NCBI RefSeq assembly: GCF_901000735.1
Contig: NC_081541.1
Span: forward strand, 2,907,021 to 2,971,020
Direction: 5' to 3'
Source: Corylus avellana
Lineage: Eukaryota; Streptophyta; Magnoliopsida; Fagales; Betulaceae
Length of the DNA: 64,000 bases
The position numbers and the translations under genes were made by a program. The notes under the pieces were generated by a model that did no database searches, was not told where the DNA came from, and saw only the letters and a list, made by a program, of their open reading frames with translations. Shown piece after piece: positions 50,608 to 61,136 of the stretch (positions within the stretch are counted from its first letter, which is position 1; each line of letters opens with the position of its first letter).

Positions 50608-50670
50608 AAACTCAGGTATTACTGGTGGAGTATCTGAGAGGAGGAGGATTGGGTTTGCAATATTATTGAA

Positions 50671-53600
50671 ATGGGTGAAGTATATCAAGTTGAGAAGGTG
50701 GATTCCTCGGAGGTTAACGAGGAATGTCCTATTAAACAAGTCGATCTGACAGTGCCCAAAACGGATGATCCGACCATGCCAGTGCTCACATTCAGGATGT
50801 GGGTTCTGGGTCTTACTGCATGTGTCACACTCTCCTTTGTGAACCAGTTCTTTTGGTATAGGAGGCAGCCATTATCGGTCAGTTCAATATCTGCGCAGAT
50901 TGCTGTGGTGCCCATTGGGCACTTTATGGCCAAGGTGTTGCCAAAGCGTCCCTTCTTTCAGGGCACATGGTTTGAGTTCACTATGAATCCGGGGCCCTTT
51001 AATATCAAGGAACACGTTTTAATCACGATTTTTGCAAATTCGGGTGCCGGATCGGTTTATGCTGCTCATGTTTTGTCTGCAGTTAAACTCTATTATAAAA
51101 GGGCCCTCACTTTTCTTCCAGCCTTGATTGTTATGCTTACAACTCAGGTTCTTTTCCCATGTTTCTTCTTTTGATTTTGGTTGGATTCTTGTTGACTTTT
51201 CAAGAGTTAGATGAAGGCTTATTTGATTATGTGATGATTATTATTATACATGCTGAATTTTGGAATATTTGACTATTGTAATTTTTTTATGCTTTATGGG
51301 GTACTATAATTCATATATACTAACACTTCAAAAATTGAGAGTTATGTGGAAGTACCTCGAATGAATCCAAAAAAAAAAAAAAAAATCCAAATCATAAGTC
51401 TGTGGGTTAGCAGAGTGATTTTATGGAAGAATAATGCATTCATGATTGTCACTCCATAACTGTCTTGGAATTATAAGGGAGATAATCTCTGAAATCTTTT
51501 GGGCTAGTCAATTTGATGAAAAAGAAAAACTTGGGATCCTTTGGGAAGAATAATTTTGTTCATGCTATTTTTGTCCTGTTGTCCATGCCTCTTTTCATAC
51601 TACTATTGCAAGGTCAAAATAAAATATTAACATTAATTTTATTACATATATTGTGATATGCTTATTAAAATGCTACTTTTGAATCTTCAAATCCTGCACA
51701 TCTTTAACAATGGATAACGTATCCAACATGTGATTTCCTACATGAGTATTGTCCTTGCTGACATATAGTTACCATTGGATTACTTACAAGCAGTCTCCAA
51801 TGATGTAGTTTTTCTTTTTTAAATTGTAGGTGTTAGGGTTTGGTTGGGCTGGACTTTTTCGAAAATATCTGGTTGAGCCAGGGGAAATGTGGTGGCCTTC
51901 TAATCTGGTTCAGGTCGCATTGTTCAGGTAATTTTGCATTTGAAATATTCGTTCAATAAAACAAATAGGTACACTCAAACTTTGCCAGTACCCTGAATGA
52001 TATAATATCAACATTACAGGGCTCTACATGAGAAGGAAAAAAGACCTAAAGGCGGCACTACGCGCACTCAGTTCTTTCTCTTGGTCTTGATCAGTAGCTT
52101 TGCTTACTATGTGTTACCTGGCTATCTTTTCATAATGTTAACAACTGTCTCTTGGGTCTGCTGGATCTCTCCTAAGTCTGTTTTTGTCCAACAACTGGGT
52201 TCTGGCTTACAAGGCCTTGGAATTGGTTCCTTTGGGATTGATTGGGCTACGATTTCCGCTTACCTTGGGAGTCCATTAGCTAGTCCATGGTTCGCCACTG
52301 CCAACACTGCTGTTGGATTCATCTTTGTAATGTATGTGATGACACCCCTAGCTTACTGGTACAACATCTACGGTGCCAAGACTTTCCCAATATATTCTAA
52401 CAGCCTTTTCACATCAAATGGTTCTGAGTACGACATTTTGAGCATCATCAACTCCAAATTTCATCTTGACCGGACTACTTATGCACAGATGGGGTCTATA
52501 CATCTCAGCACATTCTTTTCCATGACTTATGGTGTTGGATTTGCTACACTTACTGCTACACTTATGCATGTTCTGCTATTCAGTGGAAGGTAATAACTGC
52601 TTGAAGCATTCCATGAAAATTTCCCACTCCTCATCAAGGGATTAAAATATATAGATAATGCACAAAAATGATCATATTTTTGCTGATAGACTATACATTC
52701 TTTTTTCATTTGAATTTTTATATATGCGTGCGCATGTAGATATGCATGTTTCTTCTTTTAAACTTCTTATGATTATTTTGCCATATGTTTTTGAGCATAT
52801 TTTCTTCCTCTCTCTTTGGAGATAGTAACGAAGTTAACAGTTGAATGTGGCAAGTTTCCTCTAATGAGAATTAATTGTATTGTTTCAACATTTATTCATC
52901 CTGTTACAGTAGAAGTTCCGCTTTTTTTAGTTCAAAGTAAGCACTGGATATCTCTCCTTTAAATTTACCCCCAGTGGTTGAAGTACATATCTTCGATCTT
53001 CTTTAAATGAGTTCTTAATTGTTGATCTATGTGGTGTAACATGGCACTGTTTAAGCTCTTATAAGACTTTCTTAGAACTTAACTTCATTTGCACCCCACT
53101 TGCAGTGACATATGGAAGCAAACCAGAAGTGCCTTTAGCGGGAATGGAAAAGAAGATATACATACCAAACTTATGAAGGTGTACAAATCCGTTCCTATGT
53201 GGTGGTTTCTTGTCATTCTTGTGACGAACATTGCTCTTATAATGTTTGCTTGTGAGTATTACAACGAGTCACTTCAACTGCCTTGGTGGGGTGTGCTGCT
53301 AGCTTGTGCCATTGCCGTTTTCTACACTCTCCCAATTGGTATCATTGCTGCCACCACAAACCAGGTAAATATATTTCAAATTATAAAATTTAATCCTTTG
53401 TTAAATGGAAGTTCTGCTAAAATGTATCACTCATGTGCATCTCTTGCTGGTGAATCAGATGCCAGGTTTGAACATTATAACAGAATACATTATCGGATAC
53501 ATGTACCCAGAGCGCCCTGTTGCTAACATGTGCTTCAAGGTGTATGGATACATCAGCATGACCCAAGCTCTAACCTTTCTGGCAGACTTTAAGCTTGGCC

Positions 53601-54339
53601 ACTACATGAAGATTCCACCAAGGTCAATGTTCATGGCACAGGTCAGTTTTGTTTTCTGTCTCAAATTCATATATAAGAGCACAGTATAGTACTAAAATAT
53701 TCAAAAGCTAAAATCGTGACATTGCAGGTGGTTGGAACTATCGTTTCGGTAATTGTATACACGGGAACTGCATGGTGGCTGATGGAAAGCATCCCACACC
53801 TTTGTGATACCTCCCTGCTACCAAAGGGCAGCCCCTGGACTTGCCCGATGGACCGTGTCTTCTTCGATGCATCCGTCATCTGGGGACTTGTCGGACCCCG
53901 TAGAATCTTTGGCAACCTAGGTGAATACGGGAATGTCAATTGGTTCTTTCTTGGTGGAGCAATTGCCCCTCTCCTAGTCTGGCTTGCACACAAGGCATTC
54001 CCTAACCAAAATTGGATTCGCATGATTCACATGCCTGTTTTGTTGGGTGCTACGTCAATGATGCCCCCAGCTAGTGCCGTAAACTACACTAGTTGGATCA
54101 TCGTAGGGTTTCTCTCCGGATTTGTGTTCTTTAGGTACCGGCCAGAATGGTGGAAGCGCTACAATTATGTCCTTTCTGGTGGTCTTGATGCTGGAACTGC
54201 TTTCATGACGTTGTTGCTGTTTGTTTCCATGGGATCCACCGGAATTAGCTGGTGGGGAAACGATGTTGATGGGTGCCCCTTAGCTTCTTGCCCAACCGCA
54301 AAAGGAGTCATGGTTCAAGGTTGCCCAGTTGTCTCTTAA
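50671..54339 (+). CDS. Oligopeptide transporter, OPT family (PT clade)
   Basis: Six coding exons: 50671-51147, 51830-51927, 52020-52589, 53106-53364, 53459-53641 and 53728-54339. All are GT-AG and phase-consistent, giving 732 aa, normal for plant OPTs. The two PT-clade signatures are present: NPGPFN (in [13 protein letters not shown]) and KIPPR (in [12 protein letters not shown]). Other family blocks are [48 protein letters not shown] and [19 protein letters not shown]. The C-terminus has the paired [11 protein letters not shown]...GCPVVS. Many hydrophobic segments indicate a multi-pass plasma-membrane protein. OPTs are proton-coupled carriers of tetra/pentapeptides, glutathione or metal chelates; the substrate here is not predictable, and the subclade (OPT1/5-like versus OPT2/4-like) is not resolved by eye. 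Confidence 0.95.
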
Positions 54340-56105
54340 AACTCGTATGTTTTTCCTATATTTTTCAGGTTGTATGGAACCACTCTCTCATAACTTCATG
54401 CTTGTAAATAGATTTCAATATTTCTTTTGGTATTTGTTTTGGGATTTAGATCCCCACATTTTTTATAAAATATGAGATTTTTATATTCTAAAATTTGAGC
54501 CATCCATTTCGTATAACGATTTAAACAAATGCAGAAATTTGTGTTACTGAAGCAAGTGGGATTTGACATATTAAAAATTAAAATTAATTACCTCAGTAAC
54601 ACACAAATTTTTGTATTTGTTTAGATCATTAGATGAAATGGAGGGTTCAAATTTTAGAATATGAGAATCTCATATTTTAAAAAAATATGAAGGGATCTCA
54701 ATCTTTTGCTTTGGGTTTAGATGATGCTCTTTGTGCTTTCCAAAATAATGATGCCATTATCATTCATTATAAAAGTTTAGTTGCATTGCCCCTAGTGGTA
54801 GATAATCAAATAAAACAGTAGAAAGACTGTTCACAAAAAGATCATTTAATCCATCACACTACTTTTCCTCTCAGATGGAAACGCAATACAGCTTCACTAG
54901 TTTGCTCAAGCGATTAGTACTTTCTTCAACTACTTTAGCGAAATGGCTGCATTATGCTTTGTCAAAGCCGCCACATAAAGCAGTGAGCGGACTGGCACTA
55001 ATATAATGCTAGCTTCGATTGAGTAGATGGAGATTGAGTAGTCTAACCTGTTTAATCAGGGTTGATGGTTACGAATCTGAAACACGAATCCAACATATGA
55101 ACTTAGCGGATTAGGATCGAGGGTTTGACTTGTTTAATTAAACCGATTGAATTAAGACTAATCTAATAAATCTGCACCCAGAGCATTGTCTCTCACCTGG
55201 GCAAAGCATGAAGAAGGCACAGACTCATTTGAAGGCTTGAGATCATGATACCCCTTTGCATCAGCAATCTTCTACACATGCACGCGCTTCTATGAATTTG
55301 CAGAAGAAACCTTTTCTCGCTCTACCCTTTTTCAAAAGGAACCTCGTTAAACGACATGGGAAGACCACTTTATTAAATCTTATCTCTACCTTCCCTTGCA
55401 TTCATTTCAGTCCAAGTTGTTGGGTTGAGATAAGATTACGTTGACAAAGTCATGCTTGACGGCTTGAGCCAAAAGCCCTTTACACCAATGCCTATTTAAG
55501 GAATTTTAAAGGCTCTAAATATCTTTTTATCAATTTTGCATAGAAATTCCTGTTCACTTCTATTTTTTATTGCTAACAGAAATATTTTTTATTTGGGCTT
55601 CTTTAAATAATTATACCACTGTATTCATGGTCCAAATACATTTGCTCGGAGAGGCAGATAAATAGGCCGCGAATGGAGAACAGAAATTTGCCCGGAAATT
55701 TTAGTATGATTATGCAAGAATTTATAGTGAAAGCTTTGCTCACCTCTTTATACATCCTAAAAGAAAACTTCAATCATATTTTCTGACTACAACATGTCAA
55801 CATACAACAAGAAAAGGGGGAGGGGAGTGGCGAATTTGTCCTCTCTTTCAAAAAATTGATCTGATTCAGAACCACAAAAATCTGTTCTTATATGCATGTT
55901 CAGCAGCTTCTGCACCTTAAATCTATTTAATTTCCGTGAGTAACTTTTGTGCAGCCTTCTGTAATGGTTGAGTAAAAAAGAATTACAGGAATATACTTCG
56001 CCATTTTTCTAGTTGTAATCGTCCTAGCTTAGATTGCATTCTACTGAGGACTGATGAACATCATATGCTTCTCCATTCACGGGCTATTGCAAATGAACAA
56101 TGCCA
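54340..56105. other. Intergenic region between convergent OPT and U-box genes
   Basis: Holds the 3' ends of both flanking genes and the MITE at 54,440-54,705. The rest is AT-rich, with no supported coding sequence. The small frame at 55,256-55,444 shows no domain. Confidence 0.6.
54440..54705. mobile_element. MITE with ~110-bp terminal inverted repeats
   Basis: The left arm (GGATTTAGATCCCCACATTT... AAATTTGTGTTACTGA) is the reverse complement, with modest divergence, of the right arm (reverse strand GATTGAGATCCCTTCATATT... AAATTTGTGTGTTACTGA). Only a short AT-rich spacer lies between. It sits about 100 bp downstream of the OPT stop codon, so it probably lies in or near the 3' UTR and could form a long hairpin in the transcript. 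Confidence 0.75.
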
Positions 56106-59100
56106 TCACCCAAAATAGGAAGACTGTTGACCAAGTAGATTCAACTGAACAAGTACCTTGGCAGCAAGAGATTTCAAATGGCTATTTTTCTTCTGAGCAA
56201 TTTCCACCAATGACATCTGTGCTGAACTTCCATATTTTTGCTTTAACTCATCCAGCCGAAAAATTCTTTCTAAAGCAATTAGAGTTTTCTCCTGCAGTCT
56301 ATCAGAAGGTGAACCCAATAACTTTATAATTGGAAGAATGGCATTTGCTTCTGCTAGCGCTTTAATGCCGCTCCGTCTTTCACCATCTATCAAAGTCAAT
56401 AGTGCATCTAAAGAAGCTTCACAGGACCCAAGTTCGGACTCCCCAAGCATCCTTACCAGAGGTTCCAAAGCATTAGCCTCAAAAATGCAAAAAGAAGACT
56501 CAACTGTACACATGCCTAAGTGTGCAGGGCAGCCAGTATCAGGTGCAGCCGAGCAACACTGGAAGATCCCATGCCTCTTTATCGGCATGCTCAAGCCAAA
56601 GGAACTTTCTGAAAACTGCTTGAGTGCAATGGCTGCATTTTGTTTTGTCAAGGCAGTTCCAGATACCAGAAACTGAACAAGTACAGGGATAATGCCAGCG
56701 TCAGCTACTCTCTTCTGCCATTCCTGATTTGTTGAGACAGTGAAACGGCAAATAGCTCCAACAGCATTCTCTGTTACCTGCCTATTGTGTAAGGCATATT
56801 TACTTCCATCAGTGAGACATCCAAAAATGGTTTCAACTGCCCCTGCGTCTACAAGCCACTGATTGAGTTGTCTCTCCTTAGGAAGGTTAGAGATAATACC
56901 CATTGCAGCAGCAATCTCTTCTACATCATTAGAAGTTTTGATGATCCTGAGCAAAGTCTCAGTGCATCTCTGACCCACATGCTCCAAAAAGGTGCTTTCA
57001 TCACCATCTTCTGTCAAGCAAAGGAATAGCTTCACAGCATTTGCCCGTACAATAGGGTTATCAGCCTCGCATAATTGAACCAATACTTGAACAGCAGAGA
57101 GCTGGGAATTACATAGACATTCCAGTTAGTGATTGCTTCCAATAAATCGCTTCAGCTAGAGATTCTGAAGTCAATAAAAAAGGATAAGAGATGTTCCATC
57201 TGGGAGGGTTAAGGGTAAAAATTCCTTAAATTCTAGTAGGGACCACTATACAAATGGGAAGACACGAGACATCAATATACGTACAATAAAATTTTAGTCC
57301 AACAAAAATAGTGATCATGTTTGAGCTGTATTTTGTTATGATGGTTTTTTCATTTTCCAATAGAATCCTAGGGATTTAACAAGGATTTTTACCTGCCTCA
57401 ACTTCAACCTGATGTTAAAACCAGATGGAGATTGGCACATTGCGTGAAAGCTTTGGAGAATGCTTCTTTGTATGTCTGGTCCTGTTAAGGATATAAGTGA
57501 AAAAAGCTTAAAAATATCCTCCTCAGATTCCAACAAGAAAACCTGCTCCTTATCAGCTTCTTGGAGAGTGGTAGATGTTGCAAGGTGCATGATTGTGGCA
57601 GCTACCTGCTCACGCAAAGTTGGTGATGATAAACTGTGACGATACAGAAGTTCAAATAGTGGCCCAACTGCACCTTCTCTGATCATCTGGAGGCCATTTT
57701 CTGGTACATTAGAGAGGTGCAGAAGAGCTTTAACGGCCACTTTCTTCATCTCTAAATCACCATTTGAGAGCAATTGAAGAAGTGGCCTCAACGCCCCATC
57801 TTTCAATATGGACAATTTGTTGTGATCAGTCAATTCAATTTCTGACAAAGTTTTAACCATGATCATTCTAACATTTTCTGGTCCTGCATCAAGGCAGTAG
57901 TCATTACATAACTAGGTAGTAAGAACTTTATACACTTTCCTGCTTACAATATACAAGTTAAGTCAGATACCACAGGTTGTATGGATGGATATTCAAACTC
58001 ATACAGACATTTGCGTATTGTAAATTCAAAGTCCACATAAAGCTTGACTCTAATGTCGGGCCAAACTACTGTCTATGTGTGAATTAAACTAATAACTCAA
58101 TCAATATGTGTGAATTAAACTAATAATTCAAGCAACAAGTAGAAGAAATATCACACACAAGCAATTACTCAAACACCAAGAGAGCAACACAAAAACACGC
58201 AAAATTTACATGAAAAACACTACAGTATAGAAAGAAATACCATGGGGCAAATCCGATCAATCTACGATAATAAAATGAAGAATACAACACTCAAGTTTAT
58301 GCCCACAACTTGAGGTCACAAAAAATAGGGAAAATACAACAATATCAACTCTTTAGGAAAAAATATAATCTCACCACAAACCACCTTAGTCTGGAAAAAA
58401 CAACATTGCAGCAAGATTCCTAGTATTATTCATTCTCCAGAAGATTCCTGTGTCCAGCTAGCATACCACAATAACGACAACTGTTTTGTATTTTTTCTAT
58501 ATATTGTTTTGCATTCTGTCCATATATTATGTATTCTTTAGAGAAATGATAAAAATCATTCTCCATCCCATATTTCACCCATCTCCATATAGTGAATGGG
58601 TGAACCACCACTAAATTTTTGTGAGACCCACATGAGTCTACAAATCCAATAGTGGATCCATTAGATTTGCAAAAATAAATGGTTGAGAGAATGGTGTGTA
58701 ATATGCCTCGATTCTTTATGTTTTGAATTCTTTCCTATTTTTCTGTTCTCTAACAACTTTTGTATGTATAGACATACTGGTGGTCAACATTTTCAGCCAA
58801 AATTGTCATGTTCAACTTCAGAATAAAAAAGCCTACATGGAAGGACATCTTGCCAAAACAAATAGGAAACAACAAGTTTGGCCCTACTATTCCCACCCTT
58901 CACTCTCTTCAGCCTGCATTTTAATTTGTGTCTTTTCTCCTTATCTCTCAGGGACCTTTTGTGATCTGATTTACATGTATATGAAGTTTTATACTGGCTT
59001 AAAGAAAAATTAAATAAATAAAGTGGGATTTAGGAGTATCTTCTTTCATTTGTATTCCTTGCTCATCCAAGTCACTTCATAGAGTTAATTGAAGAAAATG

Positions 59101-61136
59101 GTTCTAGATGATGACATATAATGAGTTCAAAGTTCAGAAATGTGGCATATTCCTTAGTCGGTATTTTTACTGGAAGGAAAAAGATCATCGAGACTATTAC
59201 GCAATGTTAAACATTAAACTAGTTTTGAATTTGAACTTTTTCTGAGAAAATAATTGCATCAACTCACAAAGAAATTAATGCTAGTCAAACTTTAAGCTAT
59301 ACAAGTAACGCATCTAATGATCTGATCAGAATTCCCAGCATACCTGAAGAAAGACGCTGCAACAAAGGTTTAAAATGATTTGCCTTTGCCATCTGTATAA
59401 CGTTCTGATCAAGAACATACAAGTTCTCCAGAAGCTCTTGGGCATCATTGGAAGCTTGAATATCATCACTGCCTAAATTGGTCACCAAGAGAAGTATGCA
59501 GCCCTGAACTGCTCCAAGAGAATCTCGTATGCCATTATTTCTAGACAGTTCCAATAACAACTGCAATGCCAACTTAATTTCACCAATTTGGCGTGCAAGT
59601 AAGTGAACTATGGATTCAAGTGCATTCTCCACTTTAGCAATTCTTTCCTGCCAGAAGAGGATGATTAATTTAAACAGAAAAAGTGTCCCTCTCATCCCTA
59701 ACTAATAGAAACCAGGAGATAAGCTCATCTCCATTGTAAAAACGCTATGTACAGAAAGCAGCACTCTAAACCCGACATATTGAAGCATTTCAAACCAAAT
59801 CCATGCATGTCTATATCATATCCAGATAAATTACTATAGCATGAGGAATAAATTAATCTGTTTAGCCCCATTAACCACAAAAGAAACTGGAGTTTGAAGG
59901 TACCTTATTGTCTTCACTATCTTTTGCAAGCATAAATAAGATGAAGAGAGCTTGAGTTCTTATTTCACGATTATTGGCACTGAGAAGTCCAATTAGAACT
60001 GGAATGTAGCCCTCCATTGTCATCCACTCCCGGTGTAACTCTCTTTGTATGCAAATATCTCGCAGTTTGCATAAGGGTTGAAGCATTTCTTGCTCTTCAC
60101 TTGACTGGAGTCTGGGTTTGATAGAGGCAATGGTAATGATGGTGTTCCTGTTCTTCCATTCTTCAATTGATTGTCGAAGACTTTTGTTGGGCCGGAGAAC
60201 CGAAGTGTCCAAGGGGATGTGGGTCGAGGGACAAAGATCATTCCCTTGAGCAAACCACTTCTCTATGGCACTCCTCTCAAATGTCCGACCAGATGAAGCT
60301 TCCACGGGGTCAACCATAACATCCATATTGATGGGGCAATAAAATGAATGCAGAGGTTCCAATGGTTTTCGACCTAAAGAGTTCCTCTTTTCAAAATATT
60401 CCTTCTCCCTGTCCTCGGGAGGTGTTGTGACATCAGTCTTTTCAAGCAATGCAATGATCTGTTCCATTTGTAAAGCTTCTGGGAAGTCATTGTGCAGTGT
60501 GGCATCTTCTCTTTCCCTTTTGAATTCTTCAAATTCTTTCTTCAGTTCAGACTGCTCAGTGGATATCCCAACAGCCTCAGCAATTTGAACTAACAAGTTA
60601 TTTGCATATGATCGATCACCATTCCTCTCTTGTATCCCTAACTGAATCTTTGCCAAAATTTCTTCCTCGGTTACAGCTGCCCGATACTCAGAATCCAGCA
60701 TATCCTTGGTGAGCTTGCTAACCTGGCTTTTTATACCTGACGAAACGTCCAAAGAGGCCAAAGGGATGAGGCTTACCGCTCGACTAATATCTTTTGTACT
60801 GTCCTCTAAAAGTTTAACAATCTTCCTGCAATTGATTAAGAGATAAACCTTGTTTCTGTTTCTGCAGTCAAGTGCTAGCTGCTTAGCAACTTTAATCTCT
60901 CGGTTAAGAACCTCCAGAGCATTTTCTAAGCCCTTGGAGTGGTCTATGTTTAGCTCCGACAATTCTTTTAAGATAAATGCAATCCTGTCCAAATAAGTCG
61001 AGAATTTCAAGAAATTCTCCTTCTGAATGACGACTTCCTTGGCAGCATGTACAGTATCAAATATGGGAAGGACAGTCTGGGAGAGTAACTCAGATAATGG
61101 AACCACTGAGGTACTAATAATCACGTCCTTCGACAT
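56106..61136 (-). CDS. U-box E3 ubiquitin ligase with ARM repeats, PUB43/44 (SAUL1) type
   Basis: Four coding exons on the minus strand: 61136-59904, 59647-59344, 57883-57393 and 57101-56106, all in phase, 1007 aa. I start at the ATG at 61136 (MSKDVIISTS); an in-frame ATG at 61166 would add ten residues. Order: N-terminal helical UND region (FLKFSTYLDRIAFILKEL... AKQLALDC), coiled EEFKRERE stretch, U-box at about 265-330 (FYCPINMDVMVDPVEASSGR... WF..G..LCP), then ARM repeats to the C-terminus. The U-box recruits E2; the ARM array binds substrates or membranes. Arabidopsis relatives PUB43/PUB44 limit senescence and cell death and support PAMP immunity. The protein is longer than those two (about 800 aa). 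Intron 2 is 1.46 kb. A 5' UTR intron is possible, since GATTAG lies shortly upstream. Confidence 0.94.
57884..59343 (-). other. Large intron 2 of the U-box gene
   Basis: 1460 bp, far longer than the other introns (254 and 291 bp). Near 58,075-58,135 a GTGTGAATTAAACTAATAA phrase is duplicated, and the following 400 bp looks like dispersed repeat DNA, but I cannot assign a class. No coding sequence. Confidence 0.5.

Larger units (their letters stand above)
45174..50670. other. Intergenic region with repeats, no supported gene
   Basis: The first several hundred bases should be the RRM gene 3' UTR. After that I find short imperfect duplications (47,661-47,717 and 47,740-47,795), two related MITEs in opposite orientation (about 47,930-48,215 and 50,070-50,452), a 138-bp tandem array (49,091-49,637) and a diverged MITE (49,639-49,785). 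The open frames at 45,831, 46,198, 46,597 and 46,846 show no domain and are not called. Confidence 0.6.
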
